64,000 bases of DNA from Thalassobacillus devorans MSP14 (GCF_000496835.1 NZ_KI543238.1:480034-544033), one strand, 5' to 3'. Positions 33,621 to 42,904 are shown, counted from the stretch's first letter. Numbers and translations: made by a program. Notes: a model not told the origin generated them from the sequence alone.

Positions 33621-33763
33621 CCGCTCTATGAAAAATCTAAGATTTTTTCAGATCGTTGCATTAATCATAAGCGATTTTTCTGGAAAAATAAATAGGCATT
33701 TTAATAAATTTTTTAGGATTTAAACGACATGAAATGACATCTTTCGATACTGAAAATAATCGG

Positions 33764-34885
33764 TTATTTTTTATAAATAATTTCTCCATTTACCATCGTC
33801 CAAAGCGGTTTCGACATGAATTCGAACGGATGGCCGTCCCAGAGCACAAGGTCAGCATCTTTTCCTGGCTCGATAGACCCGACATTGCCTTCAACACCGA
33901 GGTTTCTGGCAGGGATGATCGTAATTCCTTGTATCGCTTTTTCAATATCCAAACCTTCCCTGGCAGCGAGTGCTGCACAAATATTCAAATATTGAATTGG
34001 CGTATAAGGATGGTCTGTGGTAATTGATACTTGAATGCCATGGCTGGTCAGTTTGTGATATGTTTCCCAAGTCTTATTTTTCAGCTCAATTTTTGATCTC
34101 CGCGTGAAAGTAGGTCCTACAGATACCTGGAGATTCCGGCCTTCCAGTTCTTCAGCGATCAAGTGTCCTTCTGTGCAGTGCTCGATGCGGAGATCGAGAT
34201 TAAATTCATCTGCAAACCTGATAGCGCTAAGGATATCGTCAGCCCGGTGCGCGTGGATGCGAACCGGGATTTCCCGTTTCAACGCCCTAACAATCGGCTG
34301 CACCCTTAAGTCATCAGGATTATCCGCATGCCAGGCATGATAAAACGTTTCCCGCAGCATTCCCATAATCCCAAGGCGTGTAATCGAATCATTACGGGAA
34401 GTAGAATGGACCCGCTTCGGGTTTTCCCCAAGTGCCAGTTTCAATCCAGCGGTATCCCGAAGCAGCATGCTGGAGATATTTTTGCCTTTATTTTTAATCA
34501 CCGAAGTCATCCCGCCAATGATATTTGCGCTGCCAGGCATGATGTGCGCGGTAGTGACACCTGCACGGATAGCGTCGCCAAAGGCAGGATCGAGAGGATG
34601 GGCTCCGTCCCTGGCTCTCAAATGTGGGGTCATCGCCTCAATCGTTTCATTGGCATCACTTCCAGCCCAGCCTGTCCCTTCATCATATAATCCTAAATGG
34701 GTATGAACATCGATAAACCCAGGGAATAACCTTTTATTATAACCGTTAATTAGGCTGACATCAGCAGGGACGTCAACTTTTTTTCCTAAAGAGACGATTT
34801 TACCGTCTTTAATTAATACTTGCCCGTTATCGATAGTTGGGGACGTGACAGGATGTATCGTTACATTCGTAATCACTGTATCCAT
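33764..34885 (-). CDS. Amidohydrolase, imidazolonepropionase-like
   Basis: 373-residue metal-dependent hydrolase of the amidohydrolase superfamily. The HxH metal site is in FPGFIDVHTHLGLYDEGTGW; other conserved elements are IRIEHCTEGHLI (His), SITTDHPYTPI (metal Asp) and the C-terminal GSIEPGKDADLVLWDGHPFE composite-domain motif. A beta-sandwich N-terminus (residues 1-50) completes the fold. The substrate is unknown; annotated relatives are often called imidazolonepropionase-like. It has its own promoter region and is separated from yfhF by about 110 bases. Confidence 0.88.
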   Translation of the reverse strand: MDTVITNVTIHPVTSPTIDNGQVLIKDGKIVSLGKKVDVPADVSLINGYNKRLFPGFIDVHTHLGLYDEGTGWAGSDANETIEAMTPHLRARDGAHPLDPAFGDAIRAGVTTAHIMPGSANIIGGMTSVIKNKGKNISSMLLRDTAGLKLALGENPKRVHSTSRNDSITRLGIMGMLRETFYHAWHADNPDDLRVQPIVRALKREIPVRIHAHRADDILSAIRFADEFNLDLRIEHCTEGHLIAEELEGRNLQVSVGPTFTRRSKIELKNKTWETYHKLTSHGIQVSITTDHPYTPIQYLNICAALAAREGLDIEKAIQGITIIPARNLGVEGNVGSIEPGKDADLVLWDGHPFEFMSKPLWTMVNGEIIYKK

Positions 34886-34971
34886 ATTCTTTCGTGCCTT
34901 TCTGCTATTTTATTTTTTAGCTAAGTTACACCTCTATTATATGCGAAAAATGGTTGGAAGAGTATGTAAAT

Positions 34972-35005
34972 AAAGATTAGGAAGCAGTACTCCTTCCTAA
35001 TCTTT
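34972..35005 (-). terminator. Terminator of yfhF
   Basis: A 13-bp perfect inverted repeat (34972-34984 with 34993-35005) overlapping the yfhF stop codon; the T run on the minus strand is short. Confidence 0.65.
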
Positions 35006-35902
35006 AAAAACATCTTCCAATGCCGGGGTCAATTCAGGGTATATGAAATCATAACCGAGAGCGATCGCCTTTTTCGGAATGACATGCTGGCCATCGAGAA
35101 GCAGCGTGCTCATGTCACCAAGCGCGGTTCTGATAGCAAAAGCGGGCGCTGGAAGCCAGTGTGGACGCCCAAGGACTTTACCAAGTGTTCGCCCAAAATC
35201 TTTATTTCTTTTCGGGGTAGGAGCTGTCGCATTCATGGGGCCGACTGCTTCCTTATTTCGGATGGCAAAGTCGATCATCCCTACGACATCGTCCACGTGG
35301 ATCCAGGACAGCCATTGTTCTCCAGATCCTATTTTTCCGCCTGCCATCATTTTATAAGGAATCGCCATCTTAGGTAGTGCTCCTTCTTCACCTAAAATAA
35401 TCCCAAACCGTAGAAATACCGTACGGACGTCATGGTCGGCAGCCTGAGATGCGCGTTTCTCCCATTCGGTTGTGACATTGGCCAGAAACCCGTCTCCTGG
35501 CTTGGTTGTGTCTTCGGTAAAAGCTTCAGTCATGGAGTTTCCATAAAACCCTACCGCAGAAGCATTGACGAGTACTTCCGGTTTTTTATTAAGTTTACTA
35601 ATTAAATCCACGATGTTTTCCGTTGCTTTTATTCGGCTGTCCAGAATGCTCCGTTTTCTTTCTTCCGTCCATCTTCCGCTATTCAACGACTCACCGGCTA
35701 AATTGACGATGGCATCAAGCTCGTTCAATTGGGATTCCGGTGCAAATTCCGGTTTCAGCCAGCCTATATATTTGATGTGGTTCGTATCTTTATGTTTTTC
35801 AGGACTGCGGGTCAATACGTAAACATCATGGCCTTCTAAAACAAAATGCCTCGTCAGTTGTTTTCCGACAAATCCTGTTCCGCCTGTTATTGCTATTTTC
35901 AT
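34997..35902 (-). CDS. yfhF: NAD(P)-binding epimerase-like protein YfhF (TIGR01777/SDR39U1 family)
   Basis: 301 residues of the atypical SDR family formerly called cell-division inhibitor SulA-like. The nucleotide motif is ITGGTGFVGKQLTRHF; LDAIVNLAGESLNSGRWTEERKRSI and NASAVGFYGN are family markers, followed by a C-terminal DUF1731 region (LGRPHWLPAPAFAIR). The physiological reaction is unknown. It lies upstream of recX in the opposite direction, in line with the yfh gene neighbourhood of Bacillus subtilis. Confidence 0.9.
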   Translation of the reverse strand: MKIAITGGTGFVGKQLTRHFVLEGHDVYVLTRSPEKHKDTNHIKYIGWLKPEFAPESQLNELDAIVNLAGESLNSGRWTEERKRSILDSRIKATENIVDLISKLNKKPEVLVNASAVGFYGNSMTEAFTEDTTKPGDGFLANVTTEWEKRASQAADHDVRTVFLRFGIILGEEGALPKMAIPYKMMAGGKIGSGEQWLSWIHVDDVVGMIDFAIRNKEAVGPMNATAPTPKRNKDFGRTLGKVLGRPHWLPAPAFAIRTALGDMSTLLLDGQHVIPKKAIALGYDFIYPELTPALEDVFKD

Positions 35903-36023
35903 ACTGTGATTCCTCCTTAAATGAGGTTTGATTAAAGTTTACTGTATATTTTGAAAAAAATCGATTCTTCCAATTGTCCTATGGGAAGAGACTCATGCTA
36001 AAATAAAGCAAGAGGTGAGAGGT

Positions 36024-36842
36024 TTGGCTAAGATTACACGGATAACTACACAGAAAAAGAAGAAAGACCGTTTTAATATATTTTTAGACTTTGGACAGGG
36101 CGAATCCTATGGTTTCAGTGTTTCTGAGGATATTCTAGTTAAAGAAGCCCTGCATAAGGGGATGGAGCTGGATGATGTTTCTATAAAAGCTCTGATGGAA
36201 AAGGATGACCTACAGAAATCCTATACCCTGACCATACATTATTTAAGCTACCGGATGCGCTCGGAAAAAGAAATCCGGGATTATTTGAATAAAAAAGAAA
36301 CAGATCCTGAACAAATCGAAGTGATCATCGACAGGCTTTACAAAGAAAAGCTGCTGGATGACCAGGAATTTGCCAATTCGTTAGTGCGAAGCAGGATCCA
36401 TACATCGAGCAAGGGCCCATTGATGGTGAAAAAAGACCTGATGGAAAAAGGGGTCGCCGCTGCTAAAGCGGAGGAAGCCCTGACCCATTACCCTTTTGAA
36501 GCACAATATGATAAGGCGATGAAATTTGCAGAAAAAAAACTGCGTTCAGATGGAAAGAAATCATTTCGCCAGCAGGTGCAGAATCTCCAGCAGACATTGA
36601 TGCAAAAAGGCTTCACCAATGATGTAGTTCAAGAAGTCATTGCCAACCTGCCACAGCAGGAAGAGGAAGATGCCGAATGGCAAGCAGTCGTTTATCAAGG
36701 AGAAAAAATCCTGCGTAAATACGAACGGAAGGCAGAAGGCTACGAGTTGAAGCAGAAAGTGAAAGGTGCTTTATACCGTAAAGGGTTCCAAATGGACGAA
36801 ATCCAGCGTTTCATAGAAGAGTATATGGAGGAAGAACAATGA
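36024..36842 (+). CDS. recX: Regulatory protein RecX
   Basis: 272-residue RecX protein, which modulates RecA filament dynamics. It has the three-helix repeats of the family (SEKEIRDYLNKKETDPEQIEVIIDRL, DDQEFANSLVRSRIHTSSKGPLMVKKDL, GFTNDVVQEVIANLP), in the long form typical of Bacillaceae. A GTG at 36015 begins the open frame, but GAGG at 36012 is eight bases from the TTG at 36024 and the family N-terminus AKITRI starts there. recA is not nearby. Confidence 0.93.
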   Translation: MAKITRITTQKKKKDRFNIFLDFGQGESYGFSVSEDILVKEALHKGMELDDVSIKALMEKDDLQKSYTLTIHYLSYRMRSEKEIRDYLNKKETDPEQIEVIIDRLYKEKLLDDQEFANSLVRSRIHTSSKGPLMVKKDLMEKGVAAAKAEEALTHYPFEAQYDKAMKFAEKKLRSDGKKSFRQQVQNLQQTLMQKGFTNDVVQEVIANLPQQEEEDAEWQAVVYQGEKILRKYERKAEGYELKQKVKGALYRKGFQMDEIQRFIEEYMEEEQ

Positions 36843-36939
36843 CTTTCTGAATTCCTCCGTCTTAGAAGATTTTAAATCGAGGTGGCACGCTCATCATTAA
36901 CAGCCATTAAGGGAAGGTTTGCTCCTATTATAAAAATAA

Positions 36940-36981
36940 AGAAGGCAAGCCCTCAGAACACTAGAGGTGCTTGCCTTCTTT
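36940..36981. terminator. Terminator between recX and the HAD gene
   Basis: GAAGGCAAGC-CCTC pairs with GAGG-TGCTTGCCTTC (36941-36954 with 36964-36978), T run on the plus strand. Confidence 0.8.
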
Positions 36982-37029
36982 CCTGCGGAAAACGGGAGGG
37001 TCAGCCCCGTAAACTTATGATAAAAGAAT

Positions 37030-37821
37030 TCAGATAAGCTTTTTATTTTGAAGGTCTTCGATCGCTTCATACACGTGGTCGACGACATTGGCAGCCTGCT
37101 TCTGTACTTCTGGATGCGCACTACTCATGGCATAGCTGTGAGGCGCCAATTGGAACATCGGAATATCGTTAAATGAATCCCCGATAACGGCTATTTGTTC
37201 AGAATTCAGGCCTGTTTGCTCAAAAAGTGCCTGGAGACCGCTTGCTTTGTTGATCCCTTTAGGCACAAGATCTACACATGTTTCGTGTGAGACGAAGCAA
37301 TCAAGTTTCTGGCTGTATTTTTCATCGATTCGTTTTTGCAGGGCCATCACATCTGGTTCTTTCCCATGCACGGTAATTTTCGAAGCATCCACTTCAACAC
37401 CTAAAGCATCAGCCAGCTGTGGATTCACCTGAATGTCGTGGATCAATTGTTTCGAAATTAAATCAATCCACTCGTTATGCTGATGGGTGAAAGTTTCCTC
37501 AGCAGTAGAGACTGTCGTTACCATCGGTTCCTTTACAATATCGCGATAAACCTGTCGAACCACATCAGAATCAAAGGTCTTAGACAGGATATGGGAATTA
37601 TCCGCTCCATAGACAAAAGCCCCGTTTTGACTGATTCGGTGTCCTTTTTGACCGATCCGTTCGAGAATATCCTGGATTTCATGATCCATCCTCCCTGAGG
37701 CGACTGCCAAATCCACTCCTCGTTGAATCAGCCGATCAATTGCATGAATATCTTTGTCTTTTATATAATGATTCATGCCAAGCAGTGTCCCATCAAGGTC
37801 ACTGACAAATAATTTAATCAT
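37030..37821 (-). CDS. Cof-type HAD-IIB phosphatase
   Basis: 263-residue haloacid-dehalogenase phosphatase. Motif I is LFVSDLDGTLLG, motif II is AVASGR, and motifs III/IV are NKASGLQALF and VIGDSFNDIPMF. The cap between residues about 80 and 185 is the C2 (Cof) type. Members hydrolyse small phosphates such as sugar phosphates or flavin precursors; the substrate cannot be set. It is divergent from glcT with 125 bases between. Confidence 0.9.
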   Translation of the reverse strand: MIKLFVSDLDGTLLGMNHYIKDKDIHAIDRLIQRGVDLAVASGRMDHEIQDILERIGQKGHRISQNGAFVYGADNSHILSKTFDSDVVRQVYRDIVKEPMVTTVSTAEETFTHQHNEWIDLISKQLIHDIQVNPQLADALGVEVDASKITVHGKEPDVMALQKRIDEKYSQKLDCFVSHETCVDLVPKGINKASGLQALFEQTGLNSEQIAVIGDSFNDIPMFQLAPHSYAMSSAHPEVQKQAANVVDHVYEAIEDLQNKKLI

Positions 37822-37946
37822 TCGCTATTCTCCCTTCCATATGACACCATAGACAATAAGCTTTATACTCGATATATTGTATACATTGAAAACGCTTCAA
37901 AGCAAAGGGAAACGACCTGAAGGGAATGGAATGAGGGGGGAAAGGC

Positions 37947-38792
37947 ATGGAACAGCAAGTGACAATTGAAAAAGTGCTTAATAATAATGTGGTCATCGCC
38001 GAGCATCCCACATATAAAGAGGTGGTGCTGATAGGAAAAGGGATTGGATTCAGCCGAAAGAAAGGAGAGACCCTCCCTATTAAAGAAGCGGATAAAACTT
38101 TTTTATTAAGGGACCCGGAACAAAAAGAGCAGTATGTCAACCTGCTTCCTTATGTAGAAGAGGACTTCATTAATTTCATGAATGACATTCTGGTTCATAT
38201 TGAAAACAGGATGAACCAACGTTTAAATGAGCATATCCATGTAGCCCTGACCGATCATATCGCTTTTGCTGTCAACCGTGCTAAGCATGATCTCCAATTC
38301 AATAATCCCTTTTTGTTTGAAATTGAATCTCTTTATCCAAAAGAGTACCAGGTAGCGATGGAAGTAGTGGAAATGATCAATAACAAAGAAGGTATCGAGT
38401 TTCCCGAAGGAGAGATCGGATTCATCGCTTTGCATATCCACAGTGCGGTGACAGATAAGACATTGAGTGATATCAACAAACATTATCAACTGATATCCCA
38501 GTTGGTCAAAGTAATTGAGGATTCTTTGGAAATCACAATCGATAAAAATACGGTCGATTATCACCGTCTTGTCCAGCATCTAAGACGTGCGGTGGACCGC
38601 ATCCATATCGGGGAGGATGTTGGGGGAGAAAATCGTCTCGCTGAAATGTTGAAAAAAGAATATCCACTATGCTATAATTTATCTTGGAAGTTGATAAAAG
38701 TGATGCAGAAGCAACTGAATAAGCCAGTGGATGATTCGGAAGCGATTTATTTGACGATTCATCTGCAACGGTTAGTCAACCATAAAACGTAA
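37947..38792 (+). CDS. glcT: PTS-controlled transcriptional antiterminator GlcT
   Basis: 281-residue BglG-family antiterminator: an RNA-binding CAT domain (residues 1-58, IEKVLNNNVVIA and IGKGIGFSRKKG), then PRD1 (conserved His in LTDHIAFAVNRA and GFIALHIHSAV) and PRD2 (YHRLVQHLRRAVDR and IYLTIHLQRL). It binds the RNA antiterminator in the ptsG leader when not phosphorylated by the glucose permease, allowing ptsG expression in glucose. The target element and ptsG lie directly downstream. A cre-like sequence is present upstream at 37886-37900. Confidence 0.93.
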   Translation: MEQQVTIEKVLNNNVVIAEHPTYKEVVLIGKGIGFSRKKGETLPIKEADKTFLLRDPEQKEQYVNLLPYVEEDFINFMNDILVHIENRMNQRLNEHIHVALTDHIAFAVNRAKHDLQFNNPFLFEIESLYPKEYQVAMEVVEMINNKEGIEFPEGEIGFIALHIHSAVTDKTLSDINKHYQLISQLVKVIEDSLEITIDKNTVDYHRLVQHLRRAVDRIHIGEDVGGENRLAEMLKKEYPLCYNLSWKLIKVMQKQLNKPVDDSEAIYLTIHLQRLVNHKT

Positions 38793-38796
38793 TTAT

Positions 38797-38905
38797 ACGT
38801 GTTACTGATACGATCAGGCATGAGTATGAAAAGTTTTAGAGGTTTTCAATGGGGTAAGTGTACCCTTTGAGGCCAAATAAAACTTTTTTGCTCATGCTTT
38901 TTTTA
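38797..38905 (+). promoter_or_regulatory. GlcT ribonucleic antiterminator (RAT) and overlapping terminator before ptsG
   Basis: The leader carries TACGTGTTACTGATACGATC followed by AGGCATGAGTATGAAA, closely like the ptsG RAT of Bacillus subtilis. It overlaps the left arm of a terminator (GCATGAG near 38819; CTCATGC at 38892-38898; T run). GlcT binding to the RAT would prevent terminator formation. Confidence 0.85.
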
Positions 38906-39043
38906 TTACCTTAAACGTCATTTGAATTGGCGTTTAAAATTTCAGTTAAAATGGAAGCGGTTTATTTCATTTTTCTGAAAAATTATATCCCATGATTAAC
39001 TTATGGCTTCTGTATCACACTAAAACAAAAGGAGGAACTTTCC

Positions 39044-41083
39044 ATGTTCAAAAATGCTTTTGGTACATTGCAAAAAGTCGGTAAAGCATTAATGCTTCCG
39101 GTTGCGTTGCTGCCTGCCGCTGGTATCTTGCTGGCATTCGGTACAACATTCCAGCAGGATTCCTTCCTGGAACGTGTGCCAGCGTTTAAGGCGGAATGGA
39201 TTCAAATATTTTCCGAAGTAATGTCAGCCTCGGGTGGTATTGTCTTTGATAACTTAGCCTTGCTATTCGCAGTCGGTGTTGCCATCGGTCTTGCCGGCGG
39301 AGATGGGGTAGCAGGTCTTGCAGCCATCATCGGTTATTTAATTATGAATGTCACGATGGGTGTATTAGGTAAAGTGGATGCCGATATGGCAGCGAATTCA
39401 CCTGCCTATGCTGAAGTACTTGGCACGCCTACCTTGCAAACCGGGGTATTTGGCGGTATCATCGTGGGTATTCTAGCGGCATTTTTATATAATCGTTACT
39501 TTAATATTGAATTACCGCAATTCCTTGGTTTCTTTGCCGGTAAACGTTTCGTACCGATTATCACTGCTTTTTCAGCTTTATTCTTAGGTATTATTATGCT
39601 GTTTATATGGCCGTTTGCTCAAGACGGACTGAATGCTTTATCTCATTTGATGCTTAACACGAACATCCATATTGCTGCCTTTGTGTTCGGCGTCATTGAG
39701 CGCTCCTTGATTCCGTTCGGATTGCATCATATTTTCTATTCACCATTTTGGTTTGAATTCGGCTCGTATGTGAACGCTGCCGGGGAAACAGTTCGTGGTG
39801 ACCAACAGATATTCTTTGCCCAGCTTCGTGATGGAGTAGAATTCACAGCAGGTACATTCATGGTTGGTAAATTCCCGTTCATGATGTTCGGTCTTCCGGC
39901 TGCAGCACTTGCAATTTATCATACAGCAAGACCGGAACGCAAAAAGGTTGTCGGCGGTATCATGGCATCTGCAGCATTGACGTCATTCCTGACTGGTATT
40001 ACTGAACCGATCGAGTTCTCTTTCCTTTTCGTAGCACCGCTGTTGTTCGGTATCCACGCGATTTTCGCTGGTTTATCCTTTATGACAATGTCGCTGTTGG
40101 ATGTAAAAATCGGCCAAACCTTCTCTGGTGGTTTGATCGACTTCATCCTGTTCGGTGTTTTACCTAACCGTACTGAGTGGTGGTGGGTTATTATCGTAGG
40201 TCTTGTTTTCTCTGTCATTTATTACTTCGGTTTCCGTTGGGCGATTCTCAAGTTCAACCTGGCGACCCCTGGCCGAGAAGATGAAGAAGTCGATGCCGAT
40301 GAAGATAGTGAAATAGGAGATCTTCCATATGAAATCCTGGAAGCAATGGGTGGTCAAGAGAATATCGCTCATTTGGATGCCTGTATTACGCGACTTCGCG
40401 TCTCTGTCAATGACAAAGGCGAAGTGGATAAAAACCGTCTGAAGAAGCTTGGAGCATCTGGTGTCATGGAAGTAGGAAATAATATCCAGGCCATCTATGG
40501 TCCTAGATCCGATAGCTTACGTGGTCAAATGCAAGATATCATCGACGGTAAAGCACCCCGTGCAGTTGGTGAGGATCGTTCTGCGGTTGCAGAAGAAGCA
40601 AAAGATGCAGAAATACCAGTCGGCGGTGAAGAGTTCAACTTTGTAAGTCCTTTGCAAGGTGAAATTATGCCGATTACAGAAGTGCCGGATCAGGTATTCT
40701 CTGGTAAAATGATGGGTGATGGATTTGCAATTAAACCTGCAGATGGCAAAGTTGTTTCTCCAGTAAACGGTAAAATTCTGAATGTCTTCCCGACGAAGCA
40801 CGCAATAGGTATCCAGGCAGAAAACGGTACAGAAGTTCTGATCCACATTGGAATTGATACGGTCAAGCTGAAAGGGGAAGGCTTTGAAGCATTTATAGAA
40901 GAAGGCGACGAAGTCAAGCAAGGGCAAGAGTTGATGAAAGTGGACTTTGACTATGTAAAAGAGCATGCAACCTCCACCATAACACCGGTTATTTTCACAA
41001 ACTTGCAAGAAGGTCAGGAAGTAAAGATTGCAAAACCAGGCGAAGTGCGTCATAATGACCCTGGTATCATTGAGATCAACTAA
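39044..41083 (+). CDS. ptsG: Glucose-specific PTS permease EIICBA (PtsG)
   Basis: 679 residues with IIC, IIB and IIA domains in one chain. IIC (residues 1-410) has about ten helices; IIB carries the phospho-cysteine in [14 protein letters not shown] near residue 448; IIA (residues about 525-679) has the phospho-histidine in [18 protein letters not shown]. It takes up and phosphorylates glucose using phosphate from HPr. AGGAGG precedes the ATG. It is cotranscribed with ptsH and controlled by GlcT through the leader. Confidence 0.96.
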   Translation: MFKNAFGTLQKVGKALMLPVALLPAAGILLAFGTTFQQDSFLERVPAFKAEWIQIFSEVMSASGGIVFDNLALLFAVGVAIGLAGGDGVAGLAAIIGYLIMNVTMGVLGKVDADMAANSPAYAEVLGTPTLQTGVFGGIIVGILAAFLYNRYFNIELPQFLGFFAGKRFVPIITAFSALFLGIIMLFIWPFAQDGLNALSHLMLNTNIHIAAFVFGVIERSLIPFGLHHIFYSPFWFEFGSYVNAAGETVRGDQQIFFAQLRDGVEFTAGTFMVGKFPFMMFGLPAAALAIYHTARPERKKVVGGIMASAALTSFLTGITEPIEFSFLFVAPLLFGIHAIFAGLSFMTMSLLDVKIGQTFSGGLIDFILFGVLPNRTEWWWVIIVGLVFSVIYYFGFRWAILKFNLATPGREDEEVDADEDSEIGDLPYEILEAMGGQENIAHLDACITRLRVSVNDKGEVDKNRLKKLGASGVMEVGNNIQAIYGPRSDSLRGQMQDIIDGKAPRAVGEDRSAVAEEAKDAEIPVGGEEFNFVSPLQGEIMPITEVPDQVFSGKMMGDGFAIKPADGKVVSPVNGKILNVFPTKHAIGIQAENGTEVLIHIGIDTVKLKGEGFEAFIEEGDEVKQGQELMKVDFDYVKEHATSTITPVIFTNLQEGQEVKIAKPGEVRHNDPGIIEIN

Positions 41084-41111
41084 AAAATCATATAAATGAG
41101 GAGAGATTCAA

Positions 41112-41378
41112 ATGGTAGAACAAACAATGAAGATTACAGCAGCAGATGGGCTGCATGCACGTCCAGCTACTGCAATGGTGCAGGTTGCAGGTCAATATCA
41201 GGCAGACGTGAATCTGGAGTATAAAGATAAGTCCGTTAACCTTAAATCCATTATGGGTGTTATGTCACTCGGTATTCCTAATGATGCCGAAATCAAATTG
41301 ACCGCTGATGGTGAAGATGAAAAAGAAGCCCTTGAAGCAGTTGTGAACAAAGTGAAAGAAGAAGGACTTGGAGAGTAA
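41112..41378 (+). CDS. ptsH: Phosphocarrier protein HPr
   Basis: 88-residue HPr. The active-site histidine is in GLHARPATAMV and the regulatory serine for HPr kinase in LKSIMGVMSLG. It relays phosphate from enzyme I to PTS permeases and, when Ser-phosphorylated, is corepressor of CcpA. It is 28 bases after ptsG. The usual third gene, ptsI, is missing: a terminator and an unrelated minus-strand gene follow. Confidence 0.96.
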   Translation: MVEQTMKITAADGLHARPATAMVQVAGQYQADVNLEYKDKSVNLKSIMGVMSLGIPNDAEIKLTADGEDEKEALEAVVNKVKEEGLGE

Positions 41379-41390
41379 CACCTGAAATGA

Positions 41391-41433
41391 AAAAGCTGCT
41401 GGCCTCTAAACAGAGGTTCAGCAGCTTTTCTTT
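41391..41433 (+). terminator. Terminator after ptsH
   Basis: AAAAGCTGCTG / CAGCAGCTTTT stem (41391-41401 with 41419-41429) with an inner CCTC/GAGG pairing. Confidence 0.9.
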
Positions 41434-41449
41434 TATTCAACTGAATCTT

Positions 41450-42109
41450 CTATGAATCCACCTTGATCTCCGCTCGCCGGTCATCCTCTGCAAAAATTTT
41501 ATCAGCAACACCTTCCGGGCCTTTCAGGCGAGACGGGTCAGCGACATGATCACTATTGGACCAGAATGGTGTGTTCATACCACCCATATATACTGCTGTA
41601 GCAGACATCGGTTGATCTTCCCATTCTTTCTGCAGGCTTTCCGTAAACCCACGGACAGCAAATTTGCTGGCACAATATACCGATTCATTCACTTTACCCC
41701 TGAGGCCTGCAGTAGATATGATGTTCAATACTCTGCCTTCTGAGACTTTCAGCAAAGGCAATGCCTTTTGAGTCATTAAGATGGTACCCTTGACGTTGGT
41801 TTCCAGCATTTTATCAATGTCTTCTTCTTTTAAGGAAGATAACTCTCCAAAGATCCCGATGCCAGCATTATTAATTAATACATCAACGCGGTCCAATTGA
41901 CGGATTGCCTCCTCGACCGAAGCTGGCTCTGTTATATCACAAATGTAGGATTCTGCCTGCCCGCCTTGTTGAATTATTTCCATTCTTACTAATGAGAGGC
42001 TTCGTTCTGTTCGACCTAACAAAATGATTTTATAACCTTCTTTTGCGTATCGATGGGCCAGAGCCCGTCCTAATCCAGTACCGCCCCCGGTAATTACTGC
42101 ACTTCCCAC
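41450..42109 (-). CDS. Short-chain dehydrogenase/reductase
   Basis: 219-residue classical SDR: TGGGTGLGRALA for the cofactor, NNAGIG, the catalytic Ser in LNIISTAG and YCASKFA with the Tyr-Lys pair. The sequence around the second strand (LLGRTERS) suggests NADP(H). The frame is open to 42145, but AGGGG is seven bases before a GTG at 42109, and the fold begins there. The substrate is unknown. It is divergent from yfhH with 87 bases between the start codons. Confidence 0.85.
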   Translation of the reverse strand: MGSAVITGGGTGLGRALAHRYAKEGYKIILLGRTERSLSLVRMEIIQQGGQAESYICDITEPASVEEAIRQLDRVDVLINNAGIGIFGELSSLKEEDIDKMLETNVKGTILMTQKALPLLKVSEGRVLNIISTAGLRGKVNESVYCASKFAVRGFTESLQKEWEDQPMSATAVYMGGMNTPFWSNSDHVADPSRLKGPEGVADKIFAEDDRRAEIKVDS

Positions 42110-42196
42110 ATGAATTCCCCTTTCCTCAGTGTTCCTCATTTCCATTGTGACGAATGCTTGTTAAAATGTAAATGGATAACCATAGGAGGGAAAAAC

Positions 42197-42535
42197 ATGG
42201 AACGCAGATATAGCGATATGACGATAGAGGAACTAAGAAAGGAAATTGGTGAGCTGACTGATAAAGCAAGGAAAGCAGAGCAGATGGGAATGGTCAACGA
42301 GTATGCCGTTTATGAACGGAAGATCATCATGGCAAAGTCTTATATGCTGAATCCTGATGATTTTAAGCCAGGAGAAGAATATCAGATAGAAGGCGATCCA
42401 GCCCATAACTTTAAAATTGTATATATGAATGGGACGTTCGCCTGGGGGTACCGGACAAATGAACAAGGGGAAAAAGTAAGTGAAGAGGAAGAAGAAGCAT
42501 TACCAATTTCCATGCTTGGAGAAAAAATCAATTAA
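42197..42535 (+). CDS. yfhH: DUF1811 protein YfhH
   Basis: 112 residues: an N-terminal helical half (MTIEELRKEIGELTDKARKAEQMGMVNEYAVYERKI) and a C-terminal beta half (FKPGEEYQIEG, FKIVYMNGTFAWGYR). It is conserved in Bacillaceae beside recX and sspK; the function is unknown. GGAGG precedes the ATG at 42197; the upstream part of the open frame has no start support. A compact terminator follows at 42538. Confidence 0.88.
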   Translation: MERRYSDMTIEELRKEIGELTDKARKAEQMGMVNEYAVYERKIIMAKSYMLNPDDFKPGEEYQIEGDPAHNFKIVYMNGTFAWGYRTNEQGEKVSEEEEEALPISMLGEKIN

Positions 42536-42537
42536 TT

Positions 42538-42567
42538 AAAAGCGTGCCTTATGCGGCACGCTTTTTT
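42538..42567 (+). terminator. Terminator of yfhH
   Basis: AAAAGCGTGCC / GGCACGCTTTT stem, 6-base loop, T run. Confidence 0.92.
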
Positions 42568-42628
42568 AAAGGCTAGGAAATTATAAAATGTTCTCTTTGT
42601 CAATAACTTTAGGCGGTTGGTGTCATCC

Positions 42629-42898
42629 AGCTCCGACGCACAGGACGTGCTAGTGCCGGTGACGCCACAGGACGTGGCGTTTTCACCGGCCAGCGCCTAC
42701 CCCCTCGAGGTCTTAAGTCAATCCTTTCTGTGATTAGAAAAACTTGGCTTATCGCCAAGGGTGTATGGCGAAAGCCTTAGTTTTACTTATACTTTAAACC
42801 TTTATTAAACTTAATTTGCCTAAAAGTACAAAGAACGTCACGGCAAGGCTTGTCTTAAGTTTGTCGGGGGTGAGCAAGGCGCTTGCGCTTTTGTGCGT
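42629..42898 (+). repeat. Dispersed Bacillaceae-type repeat, family B, copy 1 (interrupted)
   Basis: Shares with copy 2 (45872) the blocks CAGCGCCTMCCCCCTCGAGG, TCTTAAGTCAATCCTTT, AAGAACGTCAC, GGCTTGTCTTA and AAGGCGCTTGCGC. Two insertions interrupt it: a 57-base GC-rich hairpin segment (42634-42690, arms at 42655-42668 and 42674-42690) and a whole family A element (42735-42828). With family A it fills the 370-base gap between yfhH and the next gene. Confidence 0.75.
42733..42828 (+). repeat. Dispersed hairpin repeat, family A, copy 3 (nested in family B)
   Basis: GATTAGAAAAACTTGGCTTA, paired arms TCGCCA/TGGCGA, AAGCCTTAGTTTT and the CTTATACTTTAAACCTTT tract, as in copy 1 at 16184. It sits inside family B copy 1. 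Confidence 0.8.
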
Positions 42899-42904
42899 GG
42901 AAGG

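Noticed and set aside
33545..33625. A canonical tRNA gene on the minus strand
   Set aside because: The T-arm is perfect, but there is no matching acceptor stem, the anticodon-like hairpin has a 5-base loop, and CCA is absent. I kept it as a structured leader instead.
36860..36900. A T-box antiterminator (GAGGTGGCACGC resembling GGGTGGNACCGCG) before the terminator at 36940
   Set aside because: No stem I features upstream, and no plus-strand gene follows; recX ends just before. Probably chance similarity.
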